This document shows, piece after piece, positions 35,354 to 45,284 of a stretch of 64,000 nucleotides of DNA. The DNA comes from Polytrichum commune (lineage: Eukaryota; Streptophyta; Polytrichopsida; Polytrichales; Polytrichaceae), in the NCBI GenBank assembly GCA_950295325.1, contig OX485809.1, positions 13,764,001 to 13,828,000 of the forward strand. The letters are read 5' to 3'. The notes beneath the pieces were generated by a model. The model saw only the letters and a program-made list of their open reading frames with translations. It was not told the DNA's origin and did no database searches. The translations under genes were made by a program, and so were the position numbers. How positions within the stretch are numbered: position 1 is the first letter of the stretch; the number at the start of each line of letters is the position of its first letter.

Positions 35354-36138
35354 TAATTAACGTGTGATGTGACTAAACTAACACTTTTCCATGACACTCC
35401 TTGAGCTCTCGTTGAGCTCCCATTGAGCCCAAAAATTGATCAGGGCAATCACCCAAGGCCGTCGATTGTTGCCCATAAGTTGACCATGCAACCTAGGGAA
35501 GGCACCTCTATAAAAATTTGGCATACACATGCAATAACCAAGTGATTGTTTAGGGATGATTTATCTTAGTCTTTGACAATGGAAAGTGAAAATTAGCCCA
35601 AGTGTTTCTAACCTTGGAAAAACCTTTTTTTTCTTCTTCTTGTTTTATCCACATTAAACCAAAGTTCATCCACAATGAACAAAATCTCATCCATAATGAT
35701 GAAAATTCCATTCATGTTTCCAACGAAGCTCTGCTTTATATATATTTAAACAAAACTTAAGTTATCCTTTAAACTTACTCATCCTTCCTAGTAGATATTC
35801 ATTCCATATTTTGTTAGGATATTTTACAAAAACAAGGAATTAATAAAATTTATAGCACGATATGTTGTATATGAATTACATATGAAATTTTAATAAAATC
35901 CAATGTAGAGCTAGAGAAAAAAATAATTTTTGTGTCTTACTACATTCAACCCTATTTTTCTCACACATCATTTCTACATAAATCTCTAGTGAACTCCCCC
36001 TAGCCATGCAATTAGCTATGCAGTCAACTGGTAAACCTCAATCCCTGTGCTCAGCTGCCAATAGGGGTTCTAAACATGGAGAAACATATAAAATCATGTA
36101 ACATATCCACGAGGAGCCCACCCGACTTCTTAGTGATT
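35354..36138. other. No recognisable gene
   Basis: AT-rich, with only short open frames; nothing to annotate. Confidence 0.3.
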
Positions 36139-36142
36139 TTAA

Positions 36143-36946
36143 CCCCTAAGTGCCCGAGCAACCATATATGGTTGACCAAAAATTTCGGCTCGTTTGTGTG
36201 TGGGCAGGTAAATTCCTTTGACCGCGTAAATTTTTTTGGCGGGCAGTATGGAAGGGCAACTCTTGGATTGAGTCATTTTTGACCAAAAAGAGTAAATATT
36301 CGATTTTAGAGAGGGTCGCAAAGGCATATATGTCCGTGATGTAGGGAATGGGTGGAGAAAGTGCTTTACTATTGGACTATTGTACTTGTCTTTGACATCC
36401 AAAGAGTTCTCATTATTCATTTCTTTTGAAAAGTGTTGTGATGGAAAGAGTAAAAAAATTCTGTATTTTTGACTGTCGAATATTAGTATTCACAATTACC
36501 AATGTGAAGTAATTTGCAATATCAAATCGTCAAGTATTAAAATAAAGAAAATGCATTTCAAGAATTGCAAGGAGGATTGCGAAATGATTGGGATAGCTCT
36601 ATATGCATACATAGGGTCTTTGGAATCACATTTTTGTATTCTTTCACATGTTGGAGTTGTTCGTGTCACCTCAAACTCCTAAAAACACTTATGAGCAAAT
36701 CATACCAACATTGTGGGGAGGGGCGGCATACAAAAAAAAGAATGTATACATTTCTCTTGTTTGAATCTCACAACTCTTATGCAATCTCGGTCTCAAAATT
36801 GGTATGCATACTAATAAACAAGTTCTTTAAACATCTATACGGTTAGATTTTGGATAAAAGACAAATTCCTCCATTGGGGATTGTATTAAAGCCATGCACA
36901 TATTTCTTAGGAAAAGTGCATTCCGAAAGGCTTGGGCACTTAGGGG
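36143..36946. mobile_element. TTAA-flanked inverted-repeat element (piggyBac-like MITE candidate)
   Basis: The ends are CCCCTAAGTGCCCGAG and its inverse (CCCCTAAGTGCCCAAG), 15 of 16 matching. Both are directly abutted by TTAA (36139-36142 and 36947-36950). A TTAA target and a CCC-start terminus are hallmarks of piggyBac; a 3-bp TAA/TTA (Harbinger) reading is the alternative because the palindromic TTAA allows both. No transposase is encoded in the 804 bp. Confidence 0.7.
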
Positions 36947-36959
36947 TTAAGGACCTTTT

Positions 36960-38805
36960 TATGCCTTGCATATTTTGCCTGAAATCATTTGTAGTTTGGG
37001 TAGTCCATAGGTTTCCTATGGGACTAGAATGACATGGGTCACATGTAGTTCTTCAAGAAGTATGTAGTACAATTCCCAATACACATGGGGCTTACCAGAT
37101 GAACCATACGAGTTTACACCCGAGGAGGATGCACAAAACACTCGAAACAATGATGTCTTGCGCAACGTGTTAGGACCAATTCAGGCGTTCATTGAATTCA
37201 ATTGAGTCTGATTGCCAAGCAGAAAGGTTGATTGTCTCTAGTGTGTCTCTGGTGTGGTGAGTTGGACCCCCTAAAGAGATTGGCATGCCGCATCGGTGAC
37301 AAGGAGAAACTTTTTCTATGGCACTTGTTCAAGGACCTTTGTGACGTTTCCAAGAAACGGAAAAATTTGATCATACCTTGAAAAAACTACACCCTGACAA
37401 TTTTACCGAACCATAGAACATTTCGTGCCTCTCCAAAAGTATCACTCCATGCTACTATGTCTACCTCAACTTTCTAACACAATATCAAACACCCATAAGT
37501 GAGGTGAAAGAAGGAAAAAACTCTATTGTATATAAGGTTGGGGCATCTATAATTGACCATGTTCATTTAACCTCTCACTAGGGTCATGTTATGCCAACAT
37601 AGGTGAGATCTATATATTTTAGGCAAACAAAGTTAAAAGTTTTTGTGGTGGTTGCTTGTGATTGATTATCCTTATAAAAGTCTTGAAAATTGTTATAGCC
37701 AAGGAGTCGCATTGAGATGAGTGGTTATGAATTAATCTATAGATCGACTATGTGTAACCCTATGTTTTGAAATTTGTAACAATTTCCATATTCAATTTTT
37801 TTAAAGAATAATTTCATTCTCCTTAGAACTTGTTTCTCTTCACAAGAAAAAATAATTCCCTTTCTATTACTCCTCCTAAACATCTCTTATTTTATCAGTA
37901 GTAGATGCCTCAACCTTATTATGGTACATGTAAAGTGTTAGAAAACTTGTGCTAATTGGTCTTATTAAATTTGAAAAGTCAAATCAATAAGCCATGAAGC
38001 CTCTGCATCCCCCCGGAATATTAATCATCACAAGGCTTAGATGCTTGACAAATAGGTAAATCAAGTTGCAACACTTAAGCATTTGAAAAATGTAGACTAG
38101 TATGGTATACACTTATAAGTGCAAATTTTCTCTGGGAGAACTCGTTGTTTGCACTCTTACATGGCATGCAATGGGAATTTTGAATGGATGAAATATCCAC
38201 ATGGACTCCTACATGACATACAATGAAATGAAAAAAATTTGATTTTACAACCCGGGAAGCCAAAAGCCTATGGGACTGAAAGTACATCAACATTGTTTCA
38301 AACCGGCTAATTTCTTACAGTAGTAAAGTGCGGTAGCTCTCGTGAGATAGAGACTAATGTCAACTTGATGATCCGATTGAAAGAAATACTTGAAACTCCC
38401 TAAAAGTACATTCTCAAATATTGATGAAAACTTTTCTCTATATTATGGATTATATAGGGGGTCACTCCAACACAAAATGTGCCTCTTTTTCAACTGCATT
38501 GTAAGAGCAAAAGTGGCATAGTCTATTATCTCTAGAGATAGGGATAGTCAATCACCATCCAATTTCAATGCAAGTCTATGTTCTTTAGTATAGTTAGTAG
38601 AAATGTAATTCTTGCGCTGTGGTGGTGCCAATGCCACATGTACAGTTGCATGGCATGCAATAGATGATATTCTATGGTCTATGAGATTTTGCATCAAGTC
38701 CTCAGTCTTATCACAACCCACTAATCATGACTCTGTAAAATGTCCCTACAAAAAATTCATGTGAAACAAAAGATGAGATTGGTTAAACCTGATAGAACAT
38801 ACATA
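36960..38805. other. No recognisable gene
   Basis: AT-rich with scattered frames below 75 codons. A short degenerate direct repeat (CTTACATGGCATGCAATG-like) occurs around 38155-38230. Confidence 0.35.
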
Positions 38806-38811
38806 AGTAAC

Positions 38812-39547
38812 CTAGGGGTGGGCATTGGCAAAAATGTAGAAACGACGTGTGAGAAAATGTAGGGCATATTTTATACAAGACACATACTCTTTACATATTT
38901 TTTAAGATATACAATAGCATCCTCTAAATGTGAATTTGGGAATTATATGTAATGTATGTTGTGGTTTAAGTTGTGGTATTTTTAAATTTAGATGTAAGTA
39001 GCATAAATAGAATTAAGTTTATATATTTTTTGAATTTATAGGCTCAACATAAATCATCCGCCATTAGTGGCATTGGATGAAAAATAGGCAAAATGTATGT
39101 GGACATGTGGATGGATTTGTTGAAACAGTTGCCTTTGGGCATCATCCGGCGATGAAAGGGTTGGCTAGCTTATTTAGGGTTTCCTTGGGGAGGGGGTCAA
39201 GAACCATACGCAGTGTGCTAAAGCTTAAAATATGATGGTTGTATGTGTGTAATGTGCAGAGTAATATTTGCGCAATGTAATGTATGCATAGTGTATTGTA
39301 TGCGTAATGTATGTGCAGATTGTTCACACAAAATTCCTACTACTTATAAATAAGATAAGGTGATTATACTATTGCGACTCTAGAATTTATGTATAATGAC
39401 AGGGTGCCAGAAGATACCATTTAATAGAAATTGAGCTACTTATAGGGTGGAAAATAATCAACGAAGGTAAATACCCTCCCCCGTTAAATAGGGGGTTCTC
39501 ACACGTGTATACACAAATCAAGTGTAAGCTTAGGTGCACCCCCCGTG
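38812..39547. mobile_element. Non-autonomous hAT-like element (family A, copy 4)
   Basis: The ends CTAGGGGTGGGCATT and (inverted) CACGGGGGGTGCACC match at 9 of 15 positions and fit the family A pattern. Flanking AAGTAAC is repeated (7 bp exact, 8 with one mismatch). Left-interior GGCAAAAATGTAGAAACGAC resembles the left interior of the 35060 copy, and the right interior has GGTAAATACCCTCCCCC. The 736-bp interior encodes nothing. Confidence 0.65.
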
Positions 39548-39765
39548 CAAGTAACTCATGTGTTCAAGTGATATCTTTACTGATAAATAGTGCCAATGTA
39601 TATAACCTTAGTGAGGTGGAATGTGAACAAGTAATAATACAATGTGGGCTAATAATTGTAACCCTGATTCTCTAATCTATCTTGGGAGGTAAAACGTTGT
39701 ACAACGAGTTCTAACAAAACCACCGTCGGCCGGGAATTCCATAACAAATATATGGTTGATTCTTA

Positions 39766-40756
39766 GGGCCACTTTATACTTGGGGCCGGATTGAGGGCCG
39801 GCCTGAACTTTCAAAAATTTGGGCCAATAGGATTGCTCGATTTCATCAAATCGGGCCCAAGGGCTTTATACTAGGGGCCACCCCAAACACTCACTCATCC
39901 CATGTGGTGTCCTAGGTGGCACAATTGGCACCAAACCATTGGGCCCTAGTGAAGAAATCAGGACGAGCTTTTCCTCGGCGCGAACTCTCATCTAGGACTG
40001 GATTGGTGTCCTCCATTGAATTGAGCTCATCTTAAGTTTCTCTGCCCAAACTGCCGGTTTGGTGGATTGTGGTGGCTCGATTGTGGTCTTTTCGCATGGA
40101 AATTTTTACATCGGTGGTTCAAGAAAAAGTATTAAATCCGACGATCTTGAAAGCACAGTTAATGTGGCCCCATGAGAGCGCAAAAGTGCTTCCGGATGGA
40201 TATTTTTACAACGGTGGTTGAAGAAAAAGTATCTAATCCGACGATCGTGTAAGCATAGGCAACGTGGCCTCACGAGAGCGCAGAAGCTGCTTTCATCGCC
40301 CATAGACTTCTTGACAAGGTTGGGCCCGAAAAAATTTCATAAAGTGGAGGCCGGCCTCAACTACACATTACAATAAGATTATAAGGGGGGCCAATTTTTC
40401 CATATGTAAAGGCCTTAGGGGCAAGAAGCTAGGCCGATTTCAATAAATGTAGCATAATCTCACGGATCTAGCATAATCTAGCATAGAGACCTTCATATTT
40501 CCACATAATCCAATGGATATAGTTCGCTGAAAAAATCAAGAATTGGCCCTCCATTTTGAGTGCACCCAATTCAACGAGCTCGGGCTGTGTCATACCATGC
40601 ATTTTTTGATTTAAAAATTCATACCACCAACTCGGCCCGGCCTCTAGGTGTAAAGAAGTTGGGGTCGATTTCAGCCTTTTGGCCGGCCAATCACAAGTGA
40701 GGATTTCAAGCCTCTTACACAACTAATTGGCCCGGCCTCTAGGTGTAAAGCGGCCC
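39766..40756. mobile_element. PIF/Harbinger-like MITE A
   Basis: Left end GGGCCACTTTATACTTGGGG and the inverted right end GGGCCGCTTTACACCTAGAG are related, and the element is flanked by TTA (39763-39765 and 40757-40759). GGGCC-start termini with a 3-bp TTA duplication are typical of Harbinger/Tourist elements. The interior carries many GGGCC/GGCCC words and a tandem duplication at 40099-40292; no transposase. Confidence 0.75.
40099..40292. repeat. Tandem duplication of about 97 bp inside MITE A
   Basis: Two copies (about 40099-40190 and 40196-40292) share GGAtATTTTTACAtCGGTGG, GAAGAAAAAGTAT, AATCCGACGATC and CGAGAGCGCA-like words, differing at about a tenth of positions. Confidence 0.85.
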
Positions 40757-40759
40757 TTA

Positions 40760-41339
40760 GGGCCGCTTTATATTAGGGCCCATTTCTAGGGCCAATTTCC
40801 AAACCCTAGGCATCAACCAATGAGAGTGCTTAGATTGCCCAAATGGGCCCTAATATGGTCCCGAGGGCTTTATATTGAGAGTCGGCCCACTTCTCCTAAA
40901 GCTTGCGTGGCGGGTGACATGGCGACGTTTTGGAGGGAAAAAAGTGGGCCGAAGGCAAAAAAAATGGGTTGAGGGATTATGGAGACCCACTTCGCATCTA
41001 CGGCCCACTTCACCCAACTTCCGTCATATAGTCATTTATGACTTTATGACTTTATGACTTTAGTTCAAGAAAGGGCATAATTCATTTAAGACAAAGTGGG
41101 CCGTGGATTGGGCCTTACAATATAAAGTCCCTAGGCCCATTTGAAAGGCCCACTTTAAAGCAGAATTTCCAATTTGGGACCTACAAGTGGGCCTATGGAC
41201 TTTATATTGCAAGGCCCACTCAACGGCCCACTTTGTAAAGTAGGGCTAAAGTTAGAGTAAAGTAAGGTCCACTTCAAGTCCAAGTTGGCTCTCCTCCAAA
41301 TGGGCCGGCCGCCAAATGGGCCCTAATATAAAGCGGCCC
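40760..41339. mobile_element. PIF/Harbinger-like MITE B, abutting MITE A
   Basis: The ends GGGCCGCTTTATATTAGGGC and its perfect inverse close a 580-bp element. The left TTA is the same TTA that closes MITE A; the right TTA is at 41340-41342. The interior contains further GGGCC words and an ATGACTTT triplet repeat near 41035-41060. No coding capacity. Confidence 0.8.
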
Positions 41340-41342
41340 TTA

Positions 41343-42061
41343 GTTTGAAGAAAGTACTTGAATTGATGGCTAACTGCTACACTTTCATACACTGCAATCG
41401 GCATTCAATCTCAAAAGACTCGTAAAGGCAGGCTTGCCATCGTACAGTAGAATCTACAGAAGAAGTTGATGAGTGGTGGCGGCACCGTTGTATAATTGTG
41501 AGATTCTCAAGTGCGAATCGCTGCTTTCTTTGACCAAAAGATTCATCACAATTCTCCAGCTCCCCATGCCAATAGTTAACTGCATCACGGCAAACAGATT
41601 AGAGCAAATCATCGAGTCTTTTGAGACTGGAGCAATCTCCGGGTGCTGGAAAATACTAATATGTCTAAACTAAAAAGGAATATATTAACACATCCCGCAG
41701 GTCATGCAGAATGCGTGCACTGGTTGTACTGGATTTATGATGGATGGATATTGCGACCCTATGGATCTTGACAATTGACTCTTTGCAAAATCTTCTGGCG
41801 TGTCTGCAACGCAAACTCTCTCGAAATGAAGGGCGATTGTGGTTAGCTGCCTGCCGAGGTGGAGAGACCATCTTCGCCAGGGTTTTGTGGTGGTCTCGAT
41901 GCATGTGAAGCTGCCATCTTCGTAGCAATGATTAATATAGTGTGGATGATGACAGAAGGATACGGCAAAGCCTTCCTTGCATCTTAACCCTTCCAGCCTG
42001 GAGCATAATTTTGCGCATACTTCCATTCTCTTGATTGCAGCTGTTGTGATAGGAGCTTGTG
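41343..42061. other. Upstream region of the P450 gene
   Basis: No separate gene. Antisense frames at 41665-42300 are shadows of the P450 exon and its leader. Presumed promoter and 5' leader; I do not see a decisive TATA box. Confidence 0.35.
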
Positions 42062-44947
42062 ATGGATCTTTTTGTCGAATACAAGCAGATATTGTATGCT
42101 TTTGGAGCTGTTGCCGTAGTTGTGGCACTCGGATGGCTGCGTTCGCAAAAGGATGTGAGGCTACCTCCAGGACCTCGCGGGTGGCCAATTGTTGGCAACC
42201 TGTTCGACATGGGAATACACCCGCACAAAACCCTGGCGAAGATGGCGAAGATGTATGGACCGTTGATGTACTTGAGGCTCGGCCAGAAGGGTTGCATCAT
42301 TGCGTCGTCGCCTGCGATGGCCGAGGAGTTTCTGAAGAACCAGGATGCGAATTTTGCAGGTCGTCCTCACTTAATGGATGGAGACATTTTGTTCTACAAC
42401 CGCCAAGGTACTAACAAAACTATTAAACCCATGTCAATTGCACTTGATGGTAAGTTTTAGATCTAAGACTCTCCTGTATGCAAATCTTTTATCCAATTCG
42501 CGGTTTACACGAACATCAAATTTATAGGTGTACTTAGTTTCCACAAATTGAACAGCAGAGTTTCTTGACTATGTGCTCCACGAGATCAGAAAACCAAATG
42601 TTTATGGCATGTCTGTCACCATTGCAAGACATTTGCAGAGAATAGGAAGAATTTATGTTGGACTTTGGGACTCCAAAAGAAGATAATTCAAGACAATTGT
42701 AGATGTAAAGATCTCGATGCAAAGTTTCAGATAGTTGCGGCATGTCCGTCATCATTCCAAGATTCTTAGCATTTCTAGAGAAAAGGAAGTTTGCGTTAGT
42801 TGGAGTCACTTCAAAACAAGGTGTTTCGAGAAAATTGTCGATGTAAGACTCAGATGGTTACGGCATGTCTGTTACCATTCCAAGACGCTTAGCATTTCCA
42901 GAGATTAGGAAGTTTGCGTTAGTTGAATTCACTCCAAAAGCAGGTGATTCAAGACAATTGTAATTGTTACAAATTTAATGTATTCTAAGGTTGTTTAAAT
43001 ATCAGATGCATCGTGATGGCCACATCAATGACGAAAGCCAAATTAGTAATGACTCAATCAGGCGGCTCTTACCTTAATCATTGGATCCTCAACTATGTTC
43101 TTGTTGCTTTACGTCAGGTATCGCATGGCAGTCAGCAGCTCCGGGGTGGCGACACCTGAGAAAGCTATTCCAGGTGGAACTCACGGGTGTAAAGCGTTTG
43201 GAAGCAACGAAGCATGTGAGAAGTGAGGAGGTTTGTTTCATGTTGCGATCCATTGCCAAGGAAAAGCTGGTCGATGTGCAGGCTCAGTTGAGTATCATGG
43301 CATCGAACTTAATATCTCGCATGATCCTCAACAAGCGGTACGTGGCTATGACGGACGAGAACACGGTGGACCAAGCGGAGGCCCATGCGTTCCAGGAGAT
43401 GATCGAGGAGACGTTTCTGTTATCAGGCGCACTCAATTTGGGAGACTTCATCCCGTTCCTGAGGTGGCTAGATTTGCAAGGCTATGGAAAGCGCCTGAAA
43501 AAGATCCACACTCGCCTGGACAAGTTTGTGTCGAAGATCATCTCCGAGCATCGAACTCGAAGGCAGAATGCCCCGGTGACAGAAATCGATAAAGACATGG
43601 TGGATGTTCTGCTCGATAAACTTGAAACTAAAACATTCGGCTACCAAATGACGGAAGCCAACGTCAAGAGCATTATTCTGGTAAAGCTTTGCAACTGTGT
43701 TAATCGACACCGCTTCATACATAACATTCTTAAGCCTTGTGAGCTCATTGTGTTTCTATTTAGACTCAGTGAACAAATATCCAAGAATCAGGGTTCCTCA
43801 TCTATAGGAATGAATACCGAGCATGCTCAATTGGCAAGGTCCGATTAGTCCTCATATTTATCAGGTTGAGGCTTTAAAATTGCACAATATTCTCTTACAT
43901 GGCCTCTGATTCCAATCCCCACGGAACACTCTTCACAGCATTCTCAAGCATGTGTAAGGACATCCTTTCTCTATTCTAGCTTCAAGAATAGCTCCAAGAA
44001 TCAAGGTCCTTGATTTCATTCATGAATGCCAAGAATTGTCAAGTGGCAAGCTCTCATTACTGGACACCTCATTGTTATCTATCTTCAGACAAAGCCTTCT
44101 CCCATCTACCAAGATTCAGTTTAAAGACCTTGCTAGAAAGAATCCACCGAGTGCATCCTCTACAAGATGCTTATCCAGGAGAACACTCACTACAACACTG
44201 AAGATTGCTGTGTCTGAAGCTTGACAAAATTGCTATGCAATTAAGTGCGTAAAGTCTCACCAATTGTAGTAATTAGTCTCCTGTAATGTGATGATGCTCT
44301 CGCAGGATGCGTTTATTGGCGCAACACACACGATGACTGTGACCACCGGTTGGACGATGTCGGAGATTATCCGCAACCCTTCGGTGATGGAGAAAGCTTG
44401 TGCAGAGCTCCAAACCGTGGTTGGAGATAACAGATTGGTGCAAGAATCAGACCTTCCTCAGCTCAAATATCTCCAATGCATCATCAAGGAGAGCTTCCGC
44501 TTGCATCCCGCCGGGCCTCTGCTCATCCCCCACGAATCCGTTGAAGCTTGCAAAGCCTCAGGGTACGATATCCCTGCCAAGACCCGGATGATGGTGAATG
44601 TGTATGCCATAGGGCGGGAACCTAGCGTATGGGAGGATCCTTTAGAATTCAAACCGGAGAGGTTCGTGGAAGGTGAAATGTACTCCAAGATCGATGTCCA
44701 TGGCCAGGACTTTGTGCTGATACCATTCGGATCCGGGAGGAGGATGTGCCCTGCGATGCCCATGGCTAATCTTGTTGTACAATTTGTTGTTGCAAGCCTA
44801 CTGCATACATTTCAGTGGTCTCTTCCTGATGGAATGGAGCCCAAGGATTTGGATATGACGGAGGGCATGGGGCTCTCGTTGCCGAGGGCTGTTCCGTTGC
44901 GAGCAATTGCTACACCTCGCCTGTCACCTTCCTTGTATGATGCGTGA
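42062..44947 (+). CDS. Cytochrome P450, A-type (CYP71 clan), three exons, 516 residues
   Basis: Exons 42062-42407, 43118-43680 and 44306-44947 join through GT-AG introns in phase. The protein starts with an ER signal-anchor (about residues 8-26) and a proline hinge, LPPGPRGWPIVGN. It then has the C-helix WRHLRK, the K-helix ESFR (ExxR), PERF, and the heme loop PFGSGRRMCPA with the Cys thiolate ligand. Such enzymes sit on the cytosolic face of the ER, take electrons from P450 reductase and mono-oxygenate small molecules such as phenolics or terpenoids; the substrate cannot be read from sequence. Oddity: the I-helix motif (A/G)GxDTT reads GATHTM, so the acidic residue is His while the following Thr is kept. 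The ATG is preceded by stops in frame. It is convergent with the hydroxylase gene. No frameshifts are seen. Confidence 0.92.
42600..42965. repeat. Three tandem copies of an approximately 125-bp unit in P450 intron 1
   Basis: Landmark GGCATGTCTGTCACCATTCC (with variants) recurs at about 42606, 42740 and 42864, followed each time by GCATTTCCAGAGAATAGGAA and ACTCCAAAA...GATTCAAGACAATTGTA. It nearly fills the middle of the first intron. Confidence 0.9.
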
Positions 44948-45284
44948 GAAAGGCAGGTCAACCCTAACCTAATTTCTTGGCATGACAAGATCAATCTTTC
45001 TGCCATAGCGTTTGCCTAATTTTCATGCTACATATACGTGTGGATAGATCGATGAGGTGCTTGTCACCCTACTGCCATTTTGCAAAGTGCAGAAATGAGC
45101 ATTAATTTTGTAGAACAACTTTATATATTGTGTCTTCTACTCTTTCTTCCAAGCCATGAAAGTGATGGAATTATCTGGACTGTATATTCTGTGTTTAGGG
45201 GGAGTTTATGTCGCCACTGCTGCCACCATAGCCAGTGATCCCTACGCTTTCCTTGACTAGAAATGACAAACAGACTGTCAATTC
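44948..45284. other. P450 3' flank
   Basis: Presumed 3' untranslated region and spacer between the convergent P450 and hydroxylase genes. AT-rich; no distinct feature. Confidence 0.35.

Noticed and set aside
41685-42300. Antisense frames of up to 167 codons upstream of and across P450 exon 1
   Set aside because: The true coding strand here is the plus strand (P450 signal-anchor and proline hinge); the minus frames have no domain.
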